Program-made: the position numbers and the translations under genes
Assembly: GCA_951217055.1 (NCBI GenBank)
Contig: OX578277.1
Location: 63,086,388-63,150,387, forward strand
Length of the DNA: 64,000 nucleotides
DNA from: Gerris lacustris
Taxonomy: Eukaryota > Arthropoda > Insecta > Hemiptera > Gerridae
Direction of reading: 5' to 3'
Notes under the pieces: model-generated
Databases searched by the model: none
What the model saw: only the letters and a program-made list of their open reading frames with translations
What the model was told of the DNA's origin: nothing
In this document: piece by piece, positions 31,802 through 44,501 of the stretch
Numbering within the stretch: the stretch's first letter is position 1
How the letters are laid out: each line of letters begins with the position of its first letter

Positions 31802-33296
31802 TAAAACATAAAATAATGATTTCGAAGAAAAAGTAAAACAAACAAAGAATGTAACAGAAAATAAGCGAGAAGGAAGATTAAGGGGGTGGGAATGTTACGT
31901 AGTCTATAAGATAATTCCCTCCTACATTAAAAAAAATAATAAAACAAAAATCTTCACTTTTTGAATAGCTTGAAATTCTAAGGAAATAACTAAACAAAAA
32001 AACAATAGTTTGATTAAGAATTTAAATAAAATTACCTCTTACCATAATCGTTGTGTAATAAGATTGTTTATTATAACTAAACATAAATTATTCAATTTAA
32101 CTTAATAGGTAAATAGAAAGAATCAATCTACCTTTATAGCTTCGCTTCGTTTTTTCAATCCATCCTATGTGTATCTTCATATTCCATTATATTCTCTAAA
32201 TGCTGTTATAAATATACGTAGAATTAACTTTGAAAGATATTATCGTCGATATTACACTGAATAACAAATCGATCTATTTCCAAAGACAAGATTTCAACAC
32301 AGAACAACGAACAATTAATAAAATATAAACTACATTCACGAAAGATGTACTTTCCGAAAGAAAAACGTGTATAAATCAAAAAGAAACATTTGAATTATAA
32401 CACACATTACAAATATAAAGACCCGCTACCCGATTTAAAATACTTTTCCTCGATTAAGAAGTGAATTTAAAATAAGATTCGACAAAAATTACTGTTGACC
32501 TAATTAGAGAAGTAAAAACAATATGGCCGACGCACTAAAACTATAGAAACCGGAGCGTCGTCGCAGTGACTCGCCTTTTCAGGGCTACCACACTACAATC
32601 GTTTCAAAATTAAATAATCTAAAATTTATTAAAAAAAATTATTTAAAATAAAAATATTATAAATAATAATTATTCTTCATGGTAATATTATATTTTAAAT
32701 ATGTTTTTAGTTTAACAGTTTAACCGAAACAAAATATGTTTATTATTTTATTTTTTAATAATTTTGTTCGCATTATTGGTTTAACCTCATTGTCTGCGGT
32801 AAGTGAAAAAATATTTTGTTTTTTGTTTATATAATTTTAAATTAATAAATGTTTAATAAAAAGACAAGTTAAATCAAATGGTATTTTAAGTTGAAAGTAG
32901 AACTACAGTATAATATATGGAGCCCCTACTATTACTATACATCGCAAATCGCTACAATCGATTGTTATATTGACGCCATATTTCAATATATCCATATAAT
33001 GTGTGATTTGCGTAATTTTACACGTTTTAACGAATATGTGTTTGTTTTGGGTTTGAATTTAATTTTGTTAACCTTAATTTTTTGCCCTAGAATATTTAAT
33101 CGCCGCTCCACACCGCTTCGCGGAGCGCTCATTTCTAAAGAAAAACAACCCTCCTGCACATAGACCAGGTAGAGTTCCAAATCGAAATATAAAAGAGTTT
33201 AACAGACAAGATATATCAATATATTAAGTCTTGAAGGAGGTCAATAGTGAGATAACGTGTTATCAGAAAGAGCCCCATATACTGTAGTTCAGCCGT

Positions 33297-33850
33297 CAAG
33301 GTATATGTGTATGTTCTATAATATACAAATCTACAGTTTTGGTCCGATTTCGATAAACATTTGCGTATTTGACCATCAAAGCAAGGAGAAAATCACTGTC
33401 TACATAAAATTTAGAAATTTATATTTTGGCACCCAGCGGTATGGGGTAAACACAAGTGATGAATACGGGGTCAAAGTAATGAATACCCTTCATGATGCAT
33501 ATCTTTCAAAAGCTCTTTAAGAGTACAGTAATTGTTGTTATGTACATTTAAGGGGGTAAAATAGAAAAATACATCTAAAAGTCAAAGTATGTGTATGTTC
33601 TTTATACAAATCTACAGTTGCTGTCTGATCTCGATGAAAATTTTCACTCTTGACCTTCAAAGCAATGGGAAGGTCACTGTCTACATGAATTTTCGAAATT
33701 TAAATTTTGGTACACAGGGGTACGGGGTCCAACTCAAGTGATAAATATGGGGTCAAAGTAATGAATACCCTTTATGATGCATATCGTTTAAAAGCTCTTT
33801 AAGAGTACAGTAATTGATGTTGTGTACAGTTTTGACATATTGTCATTTTG
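33297..33850 (+). repeat. Diverged ~290-bp tandem duplication
   Basis: Units at about 33297-33560 and 33590-33850 share TATGTGTATGTTCT, ACAAATCTACAGTT, TGACC(A/T)TCAAAGCAA, GGTCAAAGTAATGAATACCC and AAAAGCTCTTTAAGAGTACA. A third partial copy is at 51880-52030. Non-coding. Confidence 0.7.
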
Positions 33851-33879
33851 GAGGGGGGTAAATTTGGGATATTTGCAAA

Positions 33880-34027
33880 TTATCTTATTAAAGAGGAGGT
33901 GAAATAGAAATAAGTGGGAGGGATAGAATCTAGATATTCTCGCATAGTAAAATAGTCTCTTAATGGTAGTTTGTAAACTTATCAAATTAAAATAACACTT
34001 CGTAGCGAAGCACGGGTATCCAGCTAG
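33880..34027 (+). mobile_element. Helitron-like 3' end, copy 2
   Basis: A CTTCG-TAG-CGAAG hairpin (33998-34010) is followed 13 bases later by a terminal CTAG (34024-34027), matching the Helitron 3' layout of a short hairpin just upstream of CTRR. The body repeats the copy ending at 31801. No RepHel ORF is seen. Confidence 0.5.
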
Positions 34028-34047
34028 ATATTGTAGGAAGTAGGAAA

Positions 34048-34127
34048 CAGTGGCGTCAATAAGGGCCCCGCAGACCCCGCCGTGCGGGGAGCCCCTTAAA
34101 GTTTCAGGGGGCCTCCAAAACCTACTA
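34048..34127. mobile_element. 80-bp hAT MITE remnant of the CAGTGGCG family
   Basis: Starts CAGTGGCGTCAATAAGGGCC and ends ACCTACTA. The 8-bp duplication GTAGGAAA lies on both sides (34040-34047 and 34128-34135). The right terminus is diverged. Confidence 0.6.
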
Positions 34128-35001
34128 GTAGGAAATATGAATTTTTATGACTGAAGAAACCATTATGTCTGCTGTACCATTGTGTCTTTCTGGCTAGCAT
34201 GGCGGATTTTTCAACCATGCTTGGTTGAAAATGAATGGTGGTGTATTTAATATTTTTTCAACTTTGGATTTGTCCAAATAAAACTGAACAAATCATTATT
34301 CATTGATTTTGTTGACTGCTTGGTATGGATCACTCAAGTTTCCAATCACACTGTCAATTAAAACATAAAAAACTTCAACTTTGAAGCGATTTTCTGGGTT
34401 CTCTGTGGATTTATCTTGAAACCCATTGGGATACGGCTTAGTAATTTTTCGCTTCTCAGTCTCGGTACCGGGAAATTCTCTCTCAAACTTAATCACCACA
34501 CCTAGCTGACAACTTTAATATTAACTAATATTATTTTTAATTATTATTACGAATATAATTATTTAATATATCAATCATAAATATTGGCGTGATTGGGCGT
34601 TCGGGGCTTAGGTTAGGGGAGGTCCGGGCCCCCCGGCATCAGCCGTACCTGCCGCCCCTCTCGACGGGCCTGCTTATTTTGATGAGTAGAAATTACGATC
34701 CAACCGAATTTTTATTGGGCGAAAAACTTAAAAATCACAATTTTTCTGAACTTTAGGCGCATTTTCCGGAATAACTGTACCTATAGGAGAAATTTTGACT
34801 TCAGATTCGGATCCAGCAACTTCGAAAACATAAAGTTCAGATAACATTTTCTTAGGGCCAGGAAGTTCGTTAAATTTTGCAGAACAGTGTAATAAAATAT
34901 AATTTTTTTTCATTTATAAAAATAGACTCCACACTACGATTCGGTAAGTATTTTATTCTTAGTAATGGAATGAATGATATTTCATATGATGATTCTATTA
35001 A

Positions 35002-35182
35002 GCCGCGTCCATACCGGCCGCGCATCGTGTTTGCTAACGTTTGCAAACAGGGATGCATGGCCGGTGTGGACGGCACCGCGCGCACGAACGAATGCTTGTT
35101 TGTGTTCGCGGGCGCTCCGGGTAGAGTCGGTACATCAAAGGATGTTTGCTGTTGGTGCGAGTTTGGTGTGGACGCTTTTTGA
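35002..35182. mobile_element. GC-rich MITE-like insertion
   Basis: About 180 bp of GC-rich sequence in an AT-rich setting, with inverted ends GCGTCCATACCGGCC near 35005 and GGTGTGGACGC near 35165. Inner TTTGCTAACGTTTGCAAAC and CATTCGCAAAC blocks recall hAT-type subterminal repeats. No precise duplication was fixed. The overlapping short ORFs are not credible. Confidence 0.4.
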
Positions 35183-35724
35183 GCAAACTCCTTGAGCATT
35201 CGCAAACAGCCTATGTTTGGACATGGAAAGCCAAGAAAGATTTTTTTTTTCTTTCGTATTATTTGTGACTAGCATAAAATAACTATATAATAACTAATAA
35301 TATATACTAATTAAAGTAATTGAAACTAGAGATGAGTTTATGTAAATCCGCAAGATTAAAAATACCGGATTAAATTGATAAATATATAGATAAGGTGATA
35401 TATAAGTTAAAAAATGCGTCATACTATTTGTTAAAATAATTTTATATTGGCTTCCAAGCTTATTACTATATAGGCACAGGCCTACGGGCACGAGCCTTCT
35501 ATGGGCTTTATGCCTCCTATGGGGGAATATTTATCTTTTATTCACCAAAAGAACAGATTTCTATTTGTATAAAATTAACCCGGGAATATATATTTTTTTC
35601 ATTCGTATTATTTATGACTATAGCATCAAATAAATAACTACTTTTATAAATAATTTGAGCACACACACTTCTTAATACACAACACTTTTTGATAAAAGCA
35701 AAAAGCTGTAGAAATTATAACTCA

Positions 35725-36010
35725 TCCATAGGATATCCCTAACTGGACATCCCGTTAAGGACACCCATAGGATATCCTTAACTCGATGTCCATAGGGTAT
35801 CCTTAACTCGATGTCCATAGGATACCCCCAACTGGATGTCCATAGGATACCCTTTACTGGACATCCCATTAAGGACACCCATAGGACATCCTTAACTCGA
35901 TGTCCATAGGATACCCCCAACTGGATTTCCATAATATACCCCCAACTGGATACCCTTAACTGGACATCCCGTTAAGGATGCCTATAGGACATCCTTAGGA
36001 TGAGCCAATG
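35725..36010 (+). repeat. 25-bp minisatellite
   Basis: About ten units of the type CCATAGGATATCCTTAACTC plus GATGT, with variants ending CCCCCAACTGGAT and interspersed GGACATCCCGTTAAGGACAC blocks, forming a higher-order pattern. Confidence 0.8.
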
Positions 36011-36229
36011 AGGCATCCAAAACGCGATAACCATAGGGGAACCTATGGATCAACGATTATGGACAATGGACAGGCTCAAATCTGGACAAAAGGGGTATCC
36101 CAGGGATGTCTTTTGGATCAGCTGTGTTACTTGGATATTTAATTAAAAATTAGAAATATTACTTTTTTGATCCGATTTCAGCTGTTTATAAATAAAAATG
36201 TTTATTGTTTAAGATTCAAATGCAAGCTC

Positions 36230-36578
36230 AGCTCAATATTGCTAGCAGATAACTGCATTGCACTCCTAGTTTAACCTATAAGGAATGAAAAATTCAAAAA
36301 TGCATGTACATATATATTTGTGTCCTACTCTTCAACAGCTTTCATTTGATACCCAACTCAAAAATTTAAAAAATATAAATTTTTGAGTTTACCACATTTT
36401 TGCGACTTGCGCATGCGCATATTTAATTTTTAACTTCTGTATATTTTCCCGTGGTTGGGTCAAAAAGTTTCACCGGTTTTTCAAATTTCAGCACTTTAGC
36501 TAACCAAAGAGCGACGGACGGACGAACACATCACCCTCGGTATAAGGGTTTTGAGAAGTTTCTACAAAACCCTAAAAA
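36230..36578. repeat. Repeat family E copy 2, 5'-truncated
   Basis: Has one internal unit (AAGGAATGAAAAATTC, TTCAACAGCTTTCATTTGAT, CTTGCGCATGCGCATATT) and the right end TCTACAAAACCCTAAAAA at 36561-36578. The left terminal repeat is missing. Confidence 0.6.
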
Positions 36579-36599
36579 TGGGACCAACTATCCAAACGT

Positions 36600-36783
36600 C
36601 ATTAAAATCAGACGAGTGATATGAGTGGGCGAAGATATGGAGGTTTGCAATAATTTTGAACGACAGACAGAGACAGACCAATTATTTTTTCTGATATCTA
36701 TATGGGATTTGTCTTTGAAATTTTAAATTGAGCGAAAAAGATCACAATGATTCCGTTACCTTTGGTAACCTCGGAAGCAATAA
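36600..36783 (+). repeat. Dispersed repeat family F copy
   Basis: Carries AACGACAGACAGAGACAGAC, GATCACAATGATTCCGTTAC and a terminal GGAAGCAA block. Related copies lie at 38300-38675, 38780-38930 (inverted), 39690-39790 (inverted), 40050-40205 and 51535-51745. Probably a non-coding retroposed or MITE-like repeat. Confidence 0.55.
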
Positions 36784-38295
36784 ATTAAGAGCTAGAAAAG
36801 AGGATGATTGGTCCAATTTAAATTTACTCTCAGATAGCTTTGTTGTGAAACTGATAACAATATTCCATCATTTTAAGAATGAGATCATTTATAGAGTTAA
36901 TTTTAATTTTTAAAAATTATAGATTAAAAAAAGCTGTCACACCTCGTAAAATATAATTGTTCATTGTTCATTTGTCGAAGCAGCTTTAGGCCTTTATACT
37001 TGTAATAGCATTATATCGCCAACGTCAGTGCCAAGTGCAATGTAAGACCTAAAGTTACATTAATACGATGGAGGTTAGAGGTGAGTCTATAACTAACAGG
37101 AGTGAGCAAATGGGGCCCTTCCTTGAGTTAAATGCCGCTCTCATTGAAAATGTATATATTATTCTATTTATTATTGCAAACCCATTTTTCGAGATTCTTG
37201 TAAAATTGAATAATTAAGTGAAACGTTGAGTCGTACATAGTCACTTCAATAGTGGTTCTTCTATTGAATCGGTTAATGAAGAGTACAAGTCGTAATAATC
37301 TTAATGCTGTAACTATGGTGTAGGTCTTTATATGTTTAGAAAACCGGAATGCGGCTCTCATTGACCTCATAACTATGAGTCCACTCGCCCATCATGTATT
37401 ATGTTGACCAACATAAGACTATATGTATTATGTTTGAAACCAATATAAGACTATTCTACTGTAGGTCTCTTTGAATCTCACATTCTATAAGTTAAGTATC
37501 TTGATCACACCAGGCCTTGTTGATTCAGTAACTTGGTTTGTGGTATTGTGACATACATAATGGTTTCTAGAAATATTGCCAAGCCAACCAAATCAGCAAC
37601 TAATATGGTCATAATATATTATTACTTCTAAGAATTTTTATCTAAACGTAGTGAATGACAGTTTAAATTTAGTAACAGGTGGACAGCGCTAATTGTGTGC
37701 TGGATTTAGGTATTAGCTTGCATTACATATAAATCTTTTCAAATGAAGATAATATACAATAAATATTTATTACACACACACACCAACGGGAACGGGAAAT
37801 ATACAGCTTTCCCAGTAACATTCTTCCAGAAATGCAATAAAGCCCTTTTATAATTAACCGGATAGTTAGAACCTAAGAATTAATTTAATTGTTAAATCTG
37901 AGGATTAATAACTGAATTTTTCTTATTAATCAACATCTAATACGTAACTACATTTCTTCAGTTAAGCAAAGATTTAAACTAAAGAGCAAGGAGTAGTGTA
38001 CTAACCGTCATTGCGTGTCGGCTTTGCAGGTTTAACCTACCAGTTAAAATGAAGTTACCTCCTTCTTGGCCAGAGGTAAAAAATAAAAATAGACTGCCAA
38101 TTAGTGTGGCACATAGCTTCCTCGCATCCTATCATGTACTTTATTGTCATATTAACATTAAAATGATTGTTATATTACTTTATTGTTATATTGTTTATTG
38201 TTTAAAAACTATTAATAGTTTTAGCAACCATTAACACTTCATAGCGGTGTTGCTGTTGGTTTTACTAAAAAATTTTATTTGAAAAAAATGTTTGT
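36784..38295. other. Intergenic, AT-rich
   Basis: No gene. A CCAATTAGTGTGGCACATAG block at about 38097 recurs near 39531 and 42361. Confidence 0.3.
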
Positions 38296-38299
38296 CTTA

Positions 38300-38675
38300 A
38301 TGAATAGATGAAGTTGAAGTTAGATTATTTTCCCGACCCAAAATTCCAATTTTAAATTTGAAGTTCACGTTTACGCGAGCGTTGCTCGTGAACGCTTGGA
38401 CGGATAACGTTGTCCTAACGAACTCGTTCTGGGCATTGTTAAATTGAACATTTCTACCAATTTTCATCAAAATCGGTTGATATTTACTCAAGTTATCGTC
38501 ACACGTTTCATAATTCGCGGACACACAGACCGACAGGCAGACACGAGACCAAAAATGTTCCCTGATATCTGAAACGGATTTCTGGCTTGGAATTTTTAAA
38601 ATCGGAGACATAAAAGTTTTTCGTTCTCAAAAGTGAACACAATGCTTCCGTTACCTTAGGTAAGCTCGGAAGCAA
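38300..38675 (+). repeat. Dispersed repeat family F/A chimera
   Basis: The left half matches family A (TTTACGCGAGCGTTGCTCGT, ACTCAAGTTATCGTC as at 50950-51090). The right half matches family F (ACCAAAAATGTTCCCTGATA, ATGCTTCCGTTACCTTAGGT, CGGAAGCAAAAT). Confidence 0.55.
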
Positions 38676-38779
38676 AATAAATGGAATATTAATCTTTTAT
38701 TGTTAGGATTGTTAGATCCACATTAAAACAAATCCCGCCTTTTTACATAGTAGGGGAGACCTACTAGAGGTTGTTAGAG

Positions 38780-38930
38780 TGTCTTTATTTTCGACCTTAC
38801 CAAAGGAAACGGAGCTAGAAGGTAACACCAGAGAACATTATTGGTCTCTTTCCTGTCGGTCTGTCTGTGTGTATATTATCTTAAAAACTACTTGTCCGAT
38901 TTTAATACAATTTTTATAGTAGGTCATAAT
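38780..38930 (-). repeat. Dispersed repeat family F copy, inverted
   Basis: Reverse orientation of the TCCGTTACC, AATGTTC and GACAGACAG blocks (GAGAACATTATTGGTCTC, CTGTCGGTCTGTCTGTG). Confidence 0.5.
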
Positions 38931-39029
38931 TAGCCTATTATTTGTCCCAATTTCGTTAATTTGTGTAAATACAAATTAATTTTCCTTTTAAAACCTTCCT
39001 GCAAACAACAATCAAATTATTATTATTTC

Positions 39030-39319
39030 TAGGTAGGTCAATTAGGGTATAAATAGTACAAGTTAACAACTCATAGTAGTTAGAACTGGCTATATTTCTT
39101 CCCCCTCCGGGACATAATCATGCCTAAAACATCATTACATATTACATATAGTTTAGCTTTTTGATGTTAAAGTTAAGTTTCTTGATGATTATTTTTCCTC
39201 TATCTTTCTTTCTGTTAGCTTTCTTGACCAGCTATGTCCCGGAGGGGGACGAAATATAGCTAGTTCTAACTACTATGAGTTGTTAACTTGTACTATTTAT
39301 ACCCTAATTGACCTACCTA
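39030..39319. mobile_element. 290-bp foldback element
   Basis: Arms of 87 bp, 39030-39116 and 39233-39319 (coordinate sum 78349), begin TAGGTAGGTCAATTAGGGTA and meet a 116-bp loop. Only a few mismatches are seen, for example near GAACTGGC versus GAACTAGC. Non-coding MITE or foldback. Confidence 0.8.
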
Positions 39320-39689
39320 AAAATAAGAATTAAATAATTAGGGACATCTACTATCTACTTACGAATCAAGTTATTGTTAATTTTTGGGACTCCAATGGTA
39401 AGAATTTTTTCAAACTTAAAATGTGGATTGATATTTTAGAGGAAATATGCCCTTGTTGATAACACTATAGGCTAGGATTTCCATTTGCATAATTCTCAAA
39501 TTGTATAAAGCCTACTGAAGCATCTCCAATTAATGTGGCACATAGCTTCCTCGCACCCAATCACGAATTTTATTGATGTTGTGCTTTTTCAACCCAATAT
39601 TGTCTATTTTATTTTATTGTTTCCCTTTTTTTGCTTTCGAGTGTACCTATAGTAAAAGAAGGCATGTGAGATCGTTAAGAACGAACATT

Positions 39690-39790
39690 TTGGTGTCCGA
39701 TTACAAACATACCAAGACAAAAAACCGTTTCAGACATCAGAGAACATTTTTGGTCCCCTGTCTCTGTCGCTCAATTTTTGCGAACCAATA
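39690..39790 (-). repeat. Dispersed repeat family F copy, inverted
   Basis: CCGTTTCAGACATCAGAGAA followed by TTTTTGGTCCC and GCTCAATTTTTGCGAACCAA, the complement of the family F core. Confidence 0.5.
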
Positions 39791-40049
39791 AACCATTTTG
39801 ATAGATTCAACATTTAAGGTAGGAAAAATTAAATTGAGTATTAAATAATGGTTTGTAAAATTAACATCATAATTTGAGTGCATTTGAAAAACACGAGGAA
39901 GCTGTACGCCACACTAATTAGCAGACCATTTTTAAATCTGTCAAAATTGTTACTTTTGTTTTTAACGCGAATAAAATTATCAATTTATCAATATATATAT
40001 ATATATAATGTGCGCAGGCAGGTGAAATTTATTGGACGAGTAGTTTTTA

Positions 40050-40205
40050 AGATTTGTTTTTATTGGTTCGCTAAAATTCAACGGCAGACAGAAAGACCGA
40101 CAGTCAGGCACGGAACACGGAACTAATAATGTTCCTTGATGTCTGAAACGGATAAACATTATGGTGTATTAGAACAGTCACATTGTATCCGTTACCATCG
40201 ATAAT
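40050..40205 (+). repeat. Dispersed repeat family F copy
   Basis: TTGGTTCGCTAAAATTCAAC, GCAGACAGAAAGACCGACAG, AATGTTCCTTGATGTCTGAA and TGTATCCGTTACC in the family order. Confidence 0.55.
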
Positions 40206-41887
40206 AGAAAAATTCATTTTTGAGCCATAAAGACAATTTTATTTCAATTTAAATCTTATTCTAGACTTCAACGTGTCCTCTTCAGCTTAGTCTTTGTTAA
40301 GCCAGACGGAGGGCAAAGAGTTGGCACCTCAAATTGGCTTTATTACTTTTTTTCTTTCGTTTTGTTTTAATGTTTTGGAGAGTAAAATAGCCACAATTTA
40401 GAAAACACGCTGTATTTATGTATACCAAATTCCAATACCTTTAAAATGATACCCATCTTCGAATTTTCAAATAATAAAAATGTTGCGGCTCCATAGTTAC
40501 GGCCCCCTACAATTTCTAAAATTTAATTTTTTTTAGTGCGACTCCCGGAGATTTCATTGGACCACAAAGATGTATGTTCATATATTTTTGCCTTATTTTT
40601 AGGACCTATCCTAATAGGGTAGTGCAGGGGGGATACATATTGGGTTTGTTTTAATTTTTGGGGGGTAAAATGGCCTTTAAAATCTACATTTTAATACCCT
40701 TGAATGGATTACCCAACTTGAAAATTTGAATGAATATAAAATATTGCGATCTATTCGCAATTGATCGCAGATCACAGACATTTTGAGTGTTTTGGTTCGC
40801 AATAGTTTTTCTATTTTTGGGCAAAAACGTTTTATTTGTATACCAAATTTCAAGTCTATAGCTTCAGTAGGTCAGGAGATATACTCCAAGATACGACGGG
40901 ACAAGGGTTTCTAGGATGACCTCGAAATCCTAAAAATAAAAATATACACTTGTATTATATAACAATACACTTTTTTAGACTTAAATTATACCATAATGTA
41001 ACAGTACCTTGTTTTTTATTTATAAAATTGTTCTACATTATAATTATTGACTATGTTTAGGCATTGACTATGTTTCTATGGAAGTCAACGTGATTTTTTT
41101 CTTTCTTATGAAATTACAGTATAACATCCTTTGAAATCAAATTCTTGGAAGACTGTTATGCTTGAGCACTGTTTATTTTCTCTCTTTAGCCTGCTGCCTG
41201 CTTTCGGTCTATATTAACTCGAGTTAGCTTCTTTCGTATTTCTCAGAATCCTAATTCCTGTCTGAAACATAATGTGTAATGTGATAAAATCTAAACTAGT
41301 AAATTCTTTTTAACGGTCTTCTTTAACATTTTATTCTAATGTTTAGAGATATATTTCTCTAGAAATAGAAATAGAAAAAAAAATAATGTATTCTCTAGAA
41401 ATGTCTCTAGTATTTAAATTAAACAATACGTGAAAGAAGTTATGAGTCTCGATAACAGCGACATCAGCCTAAGCACAAAAGGGATAGGCGGCCGCCTGTG
41501 GCGGCTAAACTGAGGGGGCGGCCGACGCCCCTTTCTCATATTTTGTTAAAATTTAAAAACAAAATCCTTTTTTGCAAAACAATAATAATGTGTAACAGGA
41601 TTAATTGAGTAATAAGCAATCCAATAAATAACATAAGTCTAATAAATAAATGTATATTTTAGTCAGTGTAATTCTCTTGGTAATATGCCGCCCCTGGACA
41701 AGATTTAACCCCGCAGTGCACGGGTTGGGTCAGACCCATTTTTTTAAAAAAATTAAAACATGCTTTTATTTATATATAATATAATATATATCCCTAACTT
41801 TCGTCCGATCACTTTGAAATTTGGCAATGTGTATAGTACCTTCCCAAACATTTTAAAAATATAGCGACTTAAAAATAGTATATTATG
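40206..41887. other. Intergenic, no gene seen
   Basis: Includes a fragment of family G near 41800-41875 (CGTCCGATCACTTTGAAATT). Otherwise AT-rich with no supported feature. Confidence 0.3.
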
Positions 41888-42100
41888 TTACTAGGCTGTG
41901 AAGTGAGTTTTTTCTTTACCGCGGCAATTACATTTACTGTCGAGCGAAGCGAGACAGTAAATATTGCCAAGGTAAAGAAAAAACACTTCACAGTCGCGTA
42001 GCATATGCTATTTTTTCCGTGGTAGCAGACAATGAAAAAACATTAAATATTAATCACTAATCAATATATAATAATAAGAAATATTAGTACATACTTAAAG

Positions 42101-43567
42101 CTAGGTGTCCACCTGAGACTAAATCTCGAGAGCTAGTCTCGAGATTAGTCTCCTAACCATGTCCACTTGAGAGCAACATCAGACCCGGTCGAGTCTCGGA
42201 GAGTCGAGTCTCCGAGACTACTCTCAGGTTTGTGTCCACCTGAGATCATCCCGCAGATTCGTCTGAGGTCTGAGACTCGCCCAATGGAGGATCCCGCCAC
42301 CACATATTGGCAATAATCAGCCTACATAATTGTTAAAAAAAAGTGATAAAAAAATGCTCTGCCAATTAGTGAGGCACATACCTTCCGCGCGTCCTATTTC
42401 GTACAATTTGATGACTTTATGTGTTTAAAACCTATTGTTATCCAATTTATTACATTTTCTCCCGTTTTTACTTTCTTATATAAAGAGAAAGTATTGTGAT
42501 GGCGCGAAAATTAGATATTGAGATTATGATGGATTTACACGTTTTGAGGTCCCCTGAGCCCAAAAAAGTGGTTTTTAAAGCATATCTATCTGTCTTTTGT
42601 CGTTTGTCTGTGCAGACGCGGGTCCCTAAACTGCTGGGCCGATTTCGACGAAAATTGGGATACATGTTTAGAAAAATCGAACACCGAGGTGAAACTTGGG
42701 GGCGCTCCCTCCCGAAAACTCTGAAAAGACGTGAACAAAATCATTTCTCGAAAACGGTTCCGACGATTTTGATAATAAAATTCTAAAATGCAATTACAAT
42801 ATTATTAGGAGTTATTTAAACAATTAATAATATGGTAAAAAATATATAGTAATATGTTAAAAAATATATGGTAGTATGGTAAAATATAATAAAAAATATA
42901 TTAGTAATAAATGTTTCAATTATCTAACAAAGCCTTTATAAAAAGAAATAATAAAACCTATTTAAGCACAAATAAATGAATAATATTTATAAAGATATCA
43001 TTCGCTGAATTAATTCCGTTATCAGGAAATAAATAATAGGTACAAATATTATATATTATTCTACCTGCTTAATTATAATTTTATTTCTAGGTGATTCATA
43101 TAGCTATTTGCAATACATATCCCCCCTGCCACAAATTCTTTAATTTTCTATCTCTGTTTCGATAATTACGTTTCTTAATATTCCAAAGGATTTAATTTGC
43201 TTAGTATAATTCAATGAGGAGAAACGTCTCATCAGTCCACACGTTTTTCGACATTTTACAATATCAGAATTAAGAGGGGAAAAAAATAAAATAAATAAAT
43301 ATAATATTTAGTGGAAGGGATGTAGTTAAAGGATGGGATGTAGTGAGGTTTGTCTCGGAGACTAGTCTCAGCTATTCGAAACTGATTCAAACTCTGAGAC
43401 TGAGTCTCGAGACACAGGGGAAGAGCTTGTCGACTTGTGATACGGCGAGTCTCCGAGACTTTAGCGCTAACTCTCCGAGACTAGTCTCAGCCCCATGTCC
43501 ACTAGTGACTTTAGTCTCGAGATCGAGTCTCGATACCAAAAAGTCTCAGATGGACACTTACCTTTAG
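42101..43567. mobile_element. hAT-type element with GTCTCGAGAC subterminal repeats
   Basis: Ends CTAGGTGTCCACCTGAGACT and, reverse complemented on the right, CTAAAGGTAAGTGTCCATCT form gapped inverted repeats. Flanks ACTTAAAG (42093-42100) and ACTTAAAA (43568-43575) form an 8-bp duplication with one mismatch. Dense TAGTCTCGAGA-like motifs occupy both subterminal regions (42116-42290 and 43345-43550), typical transposase-binding repeats. The middle contains other inserted repeats and no transposase. Confidence 0.7.
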
Positions 43568-44501
43568 ACTTAAAATAAGAAACCTTAAAAAGAGGTTACA
43601 CTATAAGAAAAGATAAATAAAACGCATTGACATCTAGCGGATTTTAATCGTACTAGAAGCATTTCTACAAAGACTGCAGCGGTACTAATGGAAGTTTTGA
43701 CAACTACCCGCCGTAAAGAAAAAATCTTTTAGTGCCTAGGACGTAAAAGATTTTTTCTTTACAGCTAGGAGTAATGAAAAGATTTTTTAAGTCCACGTAA
43801 TGAAAAAATGGATTTTAGCTATGTTTTTTAGGCTCTAAAGTTACTATTTCACAGCCTACCACGGAAAAAATTCTATCATCACCTACTCGATGAGACGAAC
43901 ATTTTTTACAAATAACACTTTTTAGTAAAACCAACAACAACACTGCTATGATTTAATTAAGATCGCTGAAACTATTAAAGCGGACCTAAAAAACAACCTT
44001 TTTACCGATATCTTACGTTCTAACGTAACGATTTTAATAAAACTTCATGTACATCGTCTAAAGTACAATTGACACAGGTATGTAAAATTTCAACTTGATA
44101 CAAGCAGTAGTATTTGAGTAATGAAGTGATACATTTATAATAATTGTTTAAAAGCTATTACGGGTGGTAAAGATTCTTATAGTCTTGTAGTGTATAGGTT
44201 TGTTTAGGAAGTAAAGCTTTGTACCGAGTAGGTATCCCCACTCTACCCCTCACTACTCTCTTCCTCTTAACTTCAACTATGACATTCATCATGATTAACA
44301 AATTTCAATATTCATTATTTTATTGCAATACGCAATACGCTCGCTTCAATGATAGAGCCACGCGATGCCTAGTCTATTTTTTCAATATTCAATACATATT
44401 TATTACTATACGCTCGCTTCAATAATAGAGCCACGCGATGCCTAGTTCACGTACTTGTATTCATTGCGCATGCACGTCTCATAGTTCTGAAGAATTCCTC
44501 T

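Larger units (their letters stand above)
30977..34672. mobile_element. 3.7-kb hAT-type non-autonomous element
   Basis: Left end CAGGCCCGTGGAGAG and right end CTCTCGACGGGCCTG form inverted termini. The 8-bp duplication CTTATTTT flanks both ends exactly (30969-30976 and 34673-34680). No transposase frame is recognisable. The interior contains nested repeats: Helitron-like ends at 31801 and 34027, a tandem duplication at 33297-33850 and a small MITE at 34048-34127. Most of its length is therefore secondary insertion. Confidence 0.75.

Noticed and set aside
34870..35205. Overlapping 73-111-aa ORFs
   Set aside because: They run through a GC-rich MITE-like insertion and its flanks with no recognisable domain.
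35672..35932. 86-aa ORF with repeated GHRVKDILW units
   Set aside because: Translation of the 25-bp minisatellite.
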